14,563 nt of DNA from an uncultured Collinsella sp. (lineage in GTDB: Bacteria > Actinomycetota > Coriobacteriia > Coriobacteriales > Coriobacteriaceae): contig CAUADW010000039.1 of assembly GCA_958427895.1 (NCBI GenBank), positions 1-14,563 of the forward strand, in the 5' to 3' direction. The notes under the pieces were generated by a model that was not told the origin of the DNA, ran no database searches, and saw only the letters and a program-made list of their open reading frames with translations. Made by a program: the position numbers and the translations under genes. Positions 6,990 to 13,580 of the stretch are shown piece after piece (positions within the stretch are counted from its first letter, which is position 1; each line of letters starts with the position of its first letter).

Positions 6990-7829
6990 CTATGCCTCCT
7001 CGAGCTCGAGTTGGTTATCGGCAATGTCCTGGGCGGTTGCGCGGTAGAGCTCGTCGATAAAGGCGACCTTAAAGCTTGCCGGGGCGTCGGCGACAGCGGC
7101 GGCACGCGTGCCGGCCACGTTGTAGACGGCGGTGCCGCAGACGGCTGCCGTAAACGGGTCGGCGGCGCAGGCGTACACGGCCAGCACGCCGCCCTGCGAG
7201 CAGCCGCAGCCGGTGATCTTGGACATGAGCGGGCTGCCGCCGTGGGACTTGGCCACGGTCGTGCCGTCGGTGATCAGGTCGACTTCGCCCGAGACGACCA
7301 CGGCGCCGCCGGTGTAGCGGGCGAGCGCCACGGCAGCATCGCGGGCGGCGTCGACCGTATCGGTGGTGTCGACGCCGCGTACACGGCTCAGGTCGGCGGC
7401 CTCGCCCTCAAGACCCCACAGGCCGGCGAGTGCGATGATCTCGGAGGCGTTGCCGCGTACGATGGCGGGCTTGTACTGCTTGAGCTCGTTTACCAGCTGG
7501 GTGCGCAGGCTACCGATGCCCAGACCCACCGGATCGAGTACCCAGGGCTTGCCGGCGTCATGTGCCGCCTTGGCCGCGCGGGGAATCGTCTGCTCGTAGA
7601 TGGGGAAGAGCGTGCCCATGTTGAGATAGATGGCGCCGCCGCCGGCAACGAGCGCCTCGCCCTCGTCGGGCAGATAGACCATGGCGGCCGAACCGCCCAC
7701 GGCGAGCTGCGCATTGGCGACAAAGTCGATCGTCACCGTGTTGGTGATGGAGCCGGCCATCGGATTGGTAGCGCGAATCTCCTCCACGGCCTTGACCATA
7801 TGTTGCTTAAGCTGTTCCGAATCAATCAC
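6990..7829 (-). CDS. thiM: Hydroxyethylthiazole kinase
   Basis: 279 aa with a GTG start, the usual size for ThiM. It phosphorylates 4-methyl-5-(2-hydroxyethyl)thiazole, the salvage route to the thiazole half of thiamine. Seen: SITNTVTIDFVAN (27-39), LAVGGSAAM (42-50), LNMGTL (69-74), VLDPVGLG (97-104), RGNASEI (125-131) and TGCGC (206-210), which contains the conserved active-site cysteine region. The start is read as GTG at 7829 because a perfect AAGGAGG lies 8 nt upstream (7838-7844); the longer open frame to 7943 would translate through the riboswitch and terminator. It is first in the operon with the thiamine-binding protein and thiE. No thiD or thiC is in the window, so HMP-PP must come from elsewhere. 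Confidence 0.95.
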   Translation of the reverse strand: MIDSEQLKQHMVKAVEEIRATNPMAGSITNTVTIDFVANAQLAVGGSAAMVYLPDEGEALVAGGGAIYLNMGTLFPIYEQTIPRAAKAAHDAGKPWVLDPVGLGIGSLRTQLVNELKQYKPAIVRGNASEIIALAGLWGLEGEAADLSRVRGVDTTDTVDAARDAAVALARYTGGAVVVSGEVDLITDGTTVAKSHGGSPLMSKITGCGCSQGGVLAVYACAADPFTAAVCGTAVYNVAGTRAAAVADAPASFKVAFIDELYRATAQDIADNQLELEEA

Positions 7830-7837
7830 TGCACATG

Positions 7838-7844
7838 CCTCCTT
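7838..7844 (-). promoter_or_regulatory. thiM: Ribosome binding site fixing the thiM GTG start
   Basis: AAGGAGG on the minus strand, 8 nt before the GTG at 7829, and only a few bases after the U-run of the riboswitch terminator. This placement excludes the longer reading frame that begins inside the aptamer. Confidence 0.85.
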
Positions 7845-7850
7845 GGCATA

Positions 7851-7882
7851 GAAAAGGGGCGCTGTGCATAGACAGCGCCCCT
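7851..7882 (-). terminator. Riboswitch-controlled intrinsic terminator of the thi operon
   Basis: An 11-bp perfect stem (7855-7865 with 7872-7882; minus strand AGGGGCGCTGT / ACAGCGCCCCT) with a 6-nt loop is followed by UUUU on the minus strand. It sits between the TPP aptamer and the thiM ribosome binding site. This fits transcriptional attenuation: with TPP bound the terminator forms and the operon is off. I could not identify the antiterminator pairing by eye. Confidence 0.88.
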
Positions 7883-7893
7883 GTAAAGGCGGC

Positions 7894-7985
7894 ATGCTCC
7901 CTACGCCAGCATTAACTGACAGGTTCAAAGGATTGGGCCCCATGCCCTCTCAGCCTTGTGGTTTGCACCGCCGGCACTCCCGCAT
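7894..7985 (-). ncRNA. TPP riboswitch (THI element) aptamer
   Basis: On the minus strand the conserved THI-box elements occur in order: CTGAGA (7953-7948), GAACCTG (7926-7920), AATGCTGG (7913-7906) and GCGTAGGGA (7906-7898). Short closing pairing ATGC/GCAT (7985-7982 with 7897-7894) can form P1. Thiamine pyrophosphate binding to this fold represses thiamine genes. The genes that follow are thiM, a thiamine-binding protein and thiE, as expected. The P3 arm between the first conserved blocks is short but GC-rich. Confidence 0.95.
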
Positions 7986-8012
7986 CGAATCTGTTGTTCC
8001 CTATACTAACGC

Positions 8013-8047
8013 ACCTGCCAAAAAGGGACAGGTTTATTTTGGCAGGT
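8013..8047. repeat. 11-bp inverted repeat, possible small interspersed palindromic element
   Basis: ACCTGCCAAAA (8013-8023) and TTTTGGCAGGT (8037-8047) are perfect inverted copies around a 13-nt centre. The element lies in the divergent thiM-HAD intergenic region, between the riboswitch leader and the HAD gene. A TACAAT (8051-8056) directly to its right may be the -10 of the HAD gene. It could be an operator, or a copy of a REP/MITE-like family; only one copy is visible here. Confidence 0.5.
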
Positions 8048-8084
8048 CGTTACAATAGGTAGGACCGATACGAATGGGGGCCTT

Positions 8085-8993
8085 ATGATTAAACTTGTGC
8101 TGACCGATATGGACGATACGCTGATTCCAGCCGGGCATGACGGCGCCAGCGACTACGCCATCGAGGGCATTCATGCCATGCAGGCGGCGGGTCTGCACTT
8201 TGGCCCGGTTTCGGGTCGCCAGCCGTCCGCGATGGGCTGGATGTTCAAAAATCGTTCCGAGTGCTTCTCGACCGGTGCGTTCTGTAACGGCCAGGTGATG
8301 TTTGTCGACGGCGAGGTTGTTGCCTCCCGTGCGAGCGACAACGGTGCCCTCATGCGCCTTGCCGACTATCTTGAGCAAGAGACCGACGATACCTATCTGA
8401 AGGTCTATAGCCTGGGCGATGACTTTTGGGGCAACGATGCCTATTGCGTGACGAGTGATCCCGAGCGCGTTCGTCGCGCCATGGAGTCGGGCGGCAACGC
8501 ATGGCTCAAAGGCGAAGAGGCCCCGTGCCGTCCTGTTGTCGATGACGCGCCGGTGTTCAAGGCGAATATCTGGAGCGCCCGCTCGCGCGAAGAGCTTGCC
8601 GAGCTGCGTGAGCGCGTTGCCGCCGAGGTGCCGGAACTCTCGCTTGTGTTTCCCAACAACCGAGTGCGCCTGTTCGACATCCTTCCGGCTGGTTGGGACA
8701 AGGGCTGCGCTGCGCTGGAGCTGGCGCGCGCTTTGGACCTGACGCCCGACGAGGTGGCCGTATTCGGTGATTCCGATAACGACCTGCCCATGATCGATGC
8801 CGTTCCCAACTCCGTTGCAGTCGCCAATGCCAACGAGGCCGTCACGGCTGCCGCGCGCTGGCATATCGGCGCTGCGGCAGACGATGCGGTCGCCGGGGCT
8901 CTGCATCAGATTGCCGCCTGCGCCGCGACGGGGGAGATGCCGCCGTTTATGCGCCAGATGGATGCGACGGGTTTCGACGTCACGAACGTCTAG
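8085..8993 (+). CDS. Cof-type HAD-IIB family phosphatase
   Basis: 302 aa. All four HAD motifs are present: motif I TDMDDTL (nucleophile D8, acid/base D10), motif II VSGR with S43, motif III K206 in GWDKG, and motif IV GDSDND (228-233). The cap between motifs II and III (about 80-195) is of the Cof (IIB) type. Such enzymes hydrolyse sugar phosphates, nucleotides, pyridoxal phosphate or HMP-PP; sequence alone does not choose among these. The proximity of the thiamine operon makes HMP-PP hydrolysis (Cof activity) conceivable but unproven. The ATG has GGGGG at 8076-8080 as a mediocre ribosome binding site. The stop is 10 nt before the LysR gene, so the two are probably one transcript. Confidence 0.9.
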   Translation: MIKLVLTDMDDTLIPAGHDGASDYAIEGIHAMQAAGLHFGPVSGRQPSAMGWMFKNRSECFSTGAFCNGQVMFVDGEVVASRASDNGALMRLADYLEQETDDTYLKVYSLGDDFWGNDAYCVTSDPERVRRAMESGGNAWLKGEEAPCRPVVDDAPVFKANIWSARSREELAELRERVAAEVPELSLVFPNNRVRLFDILPAGWDKGCAALELARALDLTPDEVAVFGDSDNDLPMIDAVPNSVAVANANEAVTAAARWHIGAAADDAVAGALHQIAACAATGEMPPFMRQMDATGFDVTNV

Positions 8994-9003
8994 GGAGAAA
9001 GCC

Positions 9004-9900
9004 ATGAAGCTTCAGCAGCTCAGGTATGTCGTCAAAGTTGCCGAATGCGGCAGCATCACCGAGGCCTCGCGCCGGCTCTTTGTGTCGCAGCCTTCGATTA
9101 CCGCATCGATCCGCGATCTCGAAAACGAGATGGGTGTGCGCATCTTTGAGCGCACTAACAAGGGTGTCGTTGTATCCGAGGAAGGCGAGACCTTCTTGGG
9201 CTACGCGCGACAGGTGCTTGACCAGGCCGATCTGCTCGAAGGTAAGTACAAGGGCGCATCCGAGCAGGTGCCGCACTTTAGTGTGAGCTGTCAGCATTAT
9301 TCCTTTGCCGTCAACGCGTTTGTCGATGTGATCCGTGAGTTCGATGCCGCGCGCTACGACTTTACCCTGCGCGAGGAGCAGACTCACGAGATTATCGAGG
9401 ACGTCGCGCATATGAAAAGCGAACTCGGCATCCTGTACCTGTCCGAGCACAATCGCGAGGTCATCGAGCGCATGTTGGCGGCCAACGAGCTCGTGTTCGA
9501 AGGACTCTTCTGCGCCACACCGCACGTTTTTGTGTGTGCAGACCATCCGCTGGCGGGCCGCTCCAGCGTGACGCTCGAGGACCTGGAGGACTATCCCTTC
9601 CTGTCCTACGAGCAGGGCAGCTACAACTCGTTTTACTATTCCGAGGAACTGACCTCGACGTTTGAGCGCCGCAAGAATATCCGCGTGCGCGACCGTGCGA
9701 CGTTGTTCAACCTGGCCATGGGCCTCAACGGCTACACGGTGTGCTCGGGCGTGATTAGCCACGAACTCAACGGCCCCGGCATTATCTCGATTCCGCTCGA
9801 TGTGGATGAGTACATGGAGATCGGCATCATCACGCGCAAGAACACGACGCTCACGCGCTACGGTCGGGCCTATATCGACGCGATTCGTCAGCATATCTAG
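9004..9900 (+). CDS. LysR-family transcriptional regulator (MtaR/CmbR-like)
   Basis: 298 aa. The N-terminal winged helix-turn-helix (about 1-60: MKLQQLRYVVKVAECGSITEA, then VSQPSITASIRDLE) is a clear LysR DNA-binding domain with its linker helix. The effector domain (about 90-298) has ELGILYLSEHN, FLSYEQGSYNSFYYSEE and NGYTVCSGVI. I associate these segments with the Gram-positive LysR regulators of methionine and cysteine genes (MtaR/MetR, CmbR); that sub-family assignment is from memory, not alignment. AGGGAG sits 6-7 nt before the ATG. It follows the HAD gene by 10 nt. Just downstream lies a TATAG-N7-CTATA palindrome ahead of a MetE-like gene, its most likely target. Confidence 0.93.
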   Translation: MKLQQLRYVVKVAECGSITEASRRLFVSQPSITASIRDLENEMGVRIFERTNKGVVVSEEGETFLGYARQVLDQADLLEGKYKGASEQVPHFSVSCQHYSFAVNAFVDVIREFDAARYDFTLREEQTHEIIEDVAHMKSELGILYLSEHNREVIERMLAANELVFEGLFCATPHVFVCADHPLAGRSSVTLEDLEDYPFLSYEQGSYNSFYYSEELTSTFERRKNIRVRDRATLFNLAMGLNGYTVCSGVISHELNGPGIISIPLDVDEYMEIGIITRKNTTLTRYGRAYIDAIRQHI

Positions 9901-9946
9901 GGTGCTGTGCTCCGCACGGTTCAAGTCTCTTTATGGCAGTCCAGAC

Positions 9947-9992
9947 TGATATAGGAAACATCTATATCAAACTGTTATAAACATATATTTTA
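9947..9992 (+). promoter_or_regulatory. MET-box-like LysR binding array upstream of the MetE-like gene
   Basis: TGATATAG (9947-9954) and CTATATCA (9962-9969) form a perfect 8-bp dyad around 7 nt. The core TATAG-N7-CTATA (9950-9966) matches the arms of the streptococcal MET-box consensus (TATAGTTTNAAACTATA) recognised by MtaR/MetR-type LysR proteins. A weaker 17-nt copy, TATAT-N7-TTATA, overlaps at 9963-9979, and a poorer third, TATAA-N7-TTTTA, at 9976-9992, giving AT-rich half-sites every 13 bp. TATATT (9984-9989) could be the -10; there is no good -35, as expected for an activator-dependent promoter. Confidence 0.65.
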
Positions 9993-10055
9993 CGATGGCC
10001 ACATGAGCGCTCATACTCTGTCTCGGTAAAGCAACCAATGCAAAGGGAGATATCT

Positions 10056-11189
10056 ATGAGCACTTTGATTCAACCGAACGCGCCGTTTCGCGCCGATATC
10101 GTCGGCAGTTTTCTTCGTCCACGGGCTGTTAAGGATGCACGTGCCGCCTATGCCGCGGGCACACTCGACGCCGCCGGCCTTAAGGCCGTCGAGGACGATG
10201 CCATTCGCGATTTGGTGGACAAGCAGAAGGCCGCCGGCCTGCAGGTTATCACCGATGGCGAGTTTCGCCGCAGCTACTGGCACCTCGATTTTATGTGGGG
10301 ACTCAGCGGTATTGAGCGTCGTACCTCGCGCACGGGCTATATGTTCCACGATGAGGAGACTACCGCCGACACCGCCGTGGTGACCGGTCCCATTAGCGGC
10401 GAGAACCATCCGTTCGTCGAGCACTTTAAGTTTGTCAAGGCGCTCGAGGGGGAGGGCCACGTTGCACGCCAGACCATCCCGGCGCCTATCCAGACGTTCT
10501 CCGAAGTCACGCTCGATCGCTGCGATGGCCAGCAGGAGAGTCTGCGCGCCGTCTACAAGACCGATGAGGAACTTGCCGACGCCATTGCAGCCGCTTATCG
10601 CACGGTGATTGCCGACCTGTACGCAGCAGGCTGCCGCAACATCCAGTTTGATGACTGCACCTGGGGCATCTACTGCGATACCGATTTCGTGGCAAAGACC
10701 GGCATGAGCCCGGTCGACCTGCAGAAGGTAAGCGAGCTGGGCGTGGCGCTCAACAACGCCGCCATCGAGGGCAAGCCCGACGACCTGGTCATTAACACGC
10801 ACGTGTGCCGTGGTAACTACCACTCTACCTATGCCTTCGAGGGCGGCTATGACCCCATCGCGCCGTACCTGTTCGCAAACGAGGATGTCGACGCATTTTA
10901 CCTGGAGTTCGATACGCCGCGCGCCGGCGGTTTTGAGCCGCTCAAGTACGTTGCCCCGGGCAAGAAGGTCGTGCTGGGCTTGGTAACCACCAAGGCGGCA
11001 GAGCTCGAGAACGAGGATGTTATCGTCGAGCGCATCCGTGAAGCCGCAAAGTACGTGCCGCTCGAGAACCTGTATCTGTCGCCTCAGTGCGGCTTTGCCA
11101 GCTGCGAGATTGGCAACAAGCTGACCGAGGATGAGCAATGGGCAAAGATCGCGCTGGTCAAGCGCATTGCCGAGCGCGTTTGGAAATAG
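10056..11189 (+). CDS. Cobalamin-independent methionine synthase family protein (YxjG/YxjH-like)
   Basis: 377 aa, corresponding to the C-terminal catalytic barrel of MetE and matching the size of the single-barrel YxjG/YxjH proteins. It likely transfers a methyl group to homocysteine to make methionine; the methyl donor of this short class is less certain than for full-length MetE. Seen: VGSFLRPRAV (16-25), DGEFRRSYWHLDF (67-79), QFDDCTWGIYCD (197-208) and zinc/thiol ligands in the MetE order H249-x-C251 (NTHVCRGN), E284 (YLEFD) and C345 (SPQCGF). The start at 10056 has AGGGAG 6 nt upstream; an ATG at 10038 lacks a ribosome binding site. It lies 155 nt after the LysR gene with a MET-box-like site between. 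Confidence 0.92.
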   Translation: MSTLIQPNAPFRADIVGSFLRPRAVKDARAAYAAGTLDAAGLKAVEDDAIRDLVDKQKAAGLQVITDGEFRRSYWHLDFMWGLSGIERRTSRTGYMFHDEETTADTAVVTGPISGENHPFVEHFKFVKALEGEGHVARQTIPAPIQTFSEVTLDRCDGQQESLRAVYKTDEELADAIAAAYRTVIADLYAAGCRNIQFDDCTWGIYCDTDFVAKTGMSPVDLQKVSELGVALNNAAIEGKPDDLVINTHVCRGNYHSTYAFEGGYDPIAPYLFANEDVDAFYLEFDTPRAGGFEPLKYVAPGKKVVLGLVTTKAAELENEDVIVERIREAAKYVPLENLYLSPQCGFASCEIGNKLTEDEQWAKIALVKRIAERVWK

Positions 11190-11311
11190 CGCTAGTGTTT
11201 GCAGGTGGCGGCGCGTGCGAGGCATAGTGTATCGCGTACAATGGTTCGGATCGTATCGTTCGGGCAGGTTATCCGATATGCCTGATCGCCCTTCCATTCG
11301 AAAGGACATCC
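11190..11311 (+). promoter_or_regulatory. Leader region of the uracil permease gene
   Basis: 122 nt with no gene. TACAAT (11237-11242) is a possible -10 without a recognisable -35. TCGGAT (11246-11251) and ATCCGA (11271-11276) could pair as a weak 6-bp hairpin in the leader. No terminator is evident after the MetE-like gene, so read-through is possible. I see no pyrimidine attenuator of the PyrR type. Confidence 0.3.
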
Positions 11312-12646
11312 ATGTCCCAGTCCTCGACGCCCGCCGTCAGCGATGCCATCTACGACGCATCGTCGCTCGGCCGCCCGCGCATGTTCCTGCTCGGCCTACA
11401 GCACCTGTTTGCCATGTTTGGCGCCACCGTGCTGGTGCCCGTGCTCACCGGCCTCTCGGTATCGGCAACGCTTTTGTTTGCCGGCTTGGGCACGCTGCTG
11501 TTCCACTTCCTGTCGCGCGGTAAGGTGCCGGCATTTTTGGGCTCATCGTTTGCCTTTATTGCCGGTTATGCCGCAATCGCGCCCAACGGCGAGACCGAGC
11601 TTTTGCCCTACGCCTGCCTGGGCGTAGCTTGTGCCGGTCTGCTCTATCCGGTGCTGGCGGCGCTCTTCCGCGCGTTTGGCGCCAAGCGTGTCATGCGTTT
11701 CTTTCCGCCGGTGGTGACTGGCCCCATCGTCATTTCCATCGGCTTGATTCTGGCAAGTTCCGCTATTGCTAACTGCCAGACCAACTGGCTTGTGGCTGTC
11801 ATTGGCGTTGCCGTTATCGTCATCTGCAACATTTGGGGCCGCGGCATGGTCAAGATCGTGCCGATTTTGCTGGGCGTTGTGGTGAGCTATGCCGTTGCGG
11901 CTGCGCTGGGCGAGGTTGATTTCTCGGGCGTTGCCGCCGCTCCGTGGGTCGGTCTGCCCATCGTGTGGGACAACACCGTGTTTGCACTCTTTGGGCCGCA
12001 GTTCGATAGCGGTCTTGCCACGACGGCCATCATCACCATCATGCCGCTGGCCTTCGCGACCATGATCGAGCATATCGGCGATATCTCTGCTATCGGTTCG
12101 ACTTGCGAGCGCAACTACATTGCCGATCCCGGTCTGCATCGCACGCTGCTCGGCGACGGCCTTGCCACGATTCTGGCTTCGCTCTTTGGCGCTCCGGCCA
12201 ACACTACGTATGGTGAGAACACCGGCGTGCTCGCCCTGACGCGCGTGTTCGACCCGCACGTAATTCGAATTGCCGCGTGTTGCGCCATCGTGCTTTCGTT
12301 CTGCCCCAAGTTCGCGGCTGTCATTGCGGCCATGCCGGCGTGTGTGATCGGCGGTGTGTCGCTCGTGCTCTACGGCATGATCAGCGCTGTGGGCGTCCGC
12401 AACCTCATCGAGAACCAGGTCGATTTCCAGAACAACCGCAACGTGCTGGTTGCCGCGCTGGTGCTCGTGCTTTCGCTCGGCATCGCGTACAGCACCGCCG
12501 GCGCCATCGTGTTGGAGCTGGGCGGCGTGACCATTTCGCTGTCCGGCATTGCCGTGGGCTCACTGGTGGGCATTGTGCTCAACGCCATCCTGCCGGGTAA
12601 CGACTTTGAGTTTGATGTCTCCGAGCTTGAGGAGGCTGCTGAGTAG
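11312..12646 (+). CDS. uraA: Uracil permease (NCS2 / UraA family)
   Basis: 444 aa, many hydrophobic helices, integral membrane protein importing uracil by proton symport. Near the N-terminus GLQHLFAMFGATVLVP (28-43) is the family-wide signature of helix 1. The substrate-binding residues of E. coli UraA are in place: E253-H254 in the MIEHIGD motif of helix 8 and E302 in NTTYGENTG of helix 10. That ENTG form with TYGEN is typical of uracil rather than xanthine/urate transporters. Helix 3 carries the PAFLGSSFAF segment (73-82). The start has AAAGGA just upstream of the ATG. The gene ends 25 nt before a strong terminator. It is unrelated in pathway to the methionine gene before it and may have its own promoter. 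Confidence 0.95.
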   Translation: MSQSSTPAVSDAIYDASSLGRPRMFLLGLQHLFAMFGATVLVPVLTGLSVSATLLFAGLGTLLFHFLSRGKVPAFLGSSFAFIAGYAAIAPNGETELLPYACLGVACAGLLYPVLAALFRAFGAKRVMRFFPPVVTGPIVISIGLILASSAIANCQTNWLVAVIGVAVIVICNIWGRGMVKIVPILLGVVVSYAVAAALGEVDFSGVAAAPWVGLPIVWDNTVFALFGPQFDSGLATTAIITIMPLAFATMIEHIGDISAIGSTCERNYIADPGLHRTLLGDGLATILASLFGAPANTTYGENTGVLALTRVFDPHVIRIAACCAIVLSFCPKFAAVIAAMPACVIGGVSLVLYGMISAVGVRNLIENQVDFQNNRNVLVAALVLVLSLGIAYSTAGAIVLELGGVTISLSGIAVGSLVGIVLNAILPGNDFEFDVSELEEAAE

Positions 12647-12671
12647 CAGCTGCGTTCAGCTAAAACAAGAT

Positions 12672-12709
12672 ATGGTGCCCATGCGTATATGCGTGTGGGC
12701 ACCATTTTT
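12672..12709 (+). terminator. Intrinsic terminator of uraA
   Basis: ATGGTGCCCA (12672-12681) pairs perfectly with TGGGCACCAT (12696-12705) around a 14-nt loop and is followed by a T-run (12705-12709). It lies between convergent genes: the T-run overlaps the stop codon (12708-12710) of the minus-strand esterase gene. The reverse strand has a weaker T-containing tail and may also terminate there. Confidence 0.92.
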
Positions 12710-13373
12710 AATGTGTCAGTATCCAGTGGATGCCGCGGGCCATGCGTAAGTCGGTTTGGGCAAAGTGATTGCCGGGGTTGAGCTCCAGCGTTGTTGGAAT
12801 GCCGCGCTCGACGAGCAACGCTTCCATCGCGCGTGTGTCGTCGAGTACATGCCGCATCATGCGGTTGGGCGTCTTGGTTTCCTTTTTGCCGAGTGACAGG
12901 TAGACGGCTTGCGGGCTGCCGGCAAAAGGGGCCGTGCTGGCACGGTCGACAAAGTCGGGAAACCATAGCGACCCCGATGCGCTCGCGGCGCGGTCAAAGG
13001 CGTCGGTTTGCCAGAGGGACCAGAGTGCGAAGAGGCCCGCGAGCGAGTAACCGGCAATGCCGCGCCAGGTGGGCGGCTGAGGAAGCGACGACTCGACCTG
13101 GGGGATTATCTGATTCAGCAGCTCATCAAGAAAACCGGCAGCTTGGCCGCCAAAAGGTTCGGCATCGCGTACGGTTCCGTCGCATGCCCAGGGGCTCAGC
13201 TCGCGATTCCAATCGAGCCCGCCAATGGCGACGAGGGTGAATGGCGGACAGTCGAGCTCTCGGCAGCGGTCATAGACCTCGCCGCCGTCGCCCATTACCA
13301 CGGGGAGGTAAATGACAGGTGCGCTTTCCGTATGATTCGAATAAACGGTTATCTGCTTTTGATGCGCTTCCAT
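12708..13373 (-). CDS. Alpha/beta-hydrolase esterase (esterase D / IroE-like)
   Basis: 221 aa, shorter than most PF00756 esterases but close to the IroE/BesA-like group. The nucleophile elbow GYSLAG carries S110. H203 in NPGNHFA near the C-terminus is the expected catalytic histidine. The conserved SASGSLWFP segment (131-139) and a preceding LVAIGGLDWNRELSPW (47-62) are typical of the family, which hydrolyses siderophore esters, S-formylglutathione or other small acyl esters. No signal peptide is seen, so a cytosolic enzyme is likely. The third catalytic residue is unclear; some IroE-like enzymes use a Ser-His dyad. The ATG at 13373 has only a weak purine-rich upstream sequence. No siderophore genes are in view, so the substrate is open. 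Confidence 0.85.
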   Translation of the reverse strand: MEAHQKQITVYSNHTESAPVIYLPVVMGDGGEVYDRCRELDCPPFTLVAIGGLDWNRELSPWACDGTVRDAEPFGGQAAGFLDELLNQIIPQVESSLPQPPTWRGIAGYSLAGLFALWSLWQTDAFDRAASASGSLWFPDFVDRASTAPFAGSPQAVYLSLGKKETKTPNRMMRHVLDDTRAMEALLVERGIPTTLELNPGNHFAQTDLRMARGIHWILTH

Positions 13374-13483
13374 GACGGGCTTCTCTCAGTGTTGTGATAT
13401 CGGCAGCCCCAATTGTCGCACGCCAGCGTATGCCGGTTGGGCTAGACCAAAGACAATCTCGTGCATCCCCTGCGGACGCATAT

Positions 13484-13523
13484 GGAAAACGCCACCGCCG
13501 GAGGGGAGCTCGGCGGTGGCGTT
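13484..13523 (-). terminator. Intrinsic terminator of the surface-protein gene
   Basis: A 13-bp perfect stem (13488-13500 with 13511-13523; minus strand starts AACGCCACCGCCG) has a 10-nt loop. On the minus strand the right arm ends in GTT and continues TTCC, giving a short four-T tail. It lies about 58 nt after the stop of the sortase-anchored protein, between it and the esterase gene, so the two are probably separate transcripts. Confidence 0.8.
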
Positions 13524-13580
13524 GTTAAACGGTGCTGGGGCTCGGGGCCTTCGCGGGAGCTGCCATGTGCGCAGAGGCGT

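Noticed and set aside
6121..7871. Plus-strand frames (308 and 439 codons) across the thiamine operon
   Set aside because: They run antisense to thiE, the thiamine-binding gene and thiM. Their products are low-complexity Gly/His/Asp-rich, as expected for a shadow frame.
7830..7943. N-terminal extension of thiM to an ATG at 7943
   Set aside because: It would translate through the TPP aptamer and terminator. The GTG at 7829 has a perfect ribosome binding site and gives the normal ThiM length.
8034..9924. Two long minus-strand frames opposite the HAD and LysR genes
   Set aside because: Both overlap genes with clear motifs on the plus strand and have no ribosome binding site or domain of their own.
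10011..11309. Long minus-strand open frame (432 codons) opposite the MetE-like gene
   Set aside because: It mirrors a well-supported gene with conserved catalytic motifs. Long antisense frames are common in GC-rich codon usage, and its product shows no family features.
12635..12650. 6-bp hairpin GCTGCT/AGCAGC at the uraA stop codon
   Set aside because: Short, overlaps coding sequence and has no T-run; the real terminator lies just beyond at 12672-12709.
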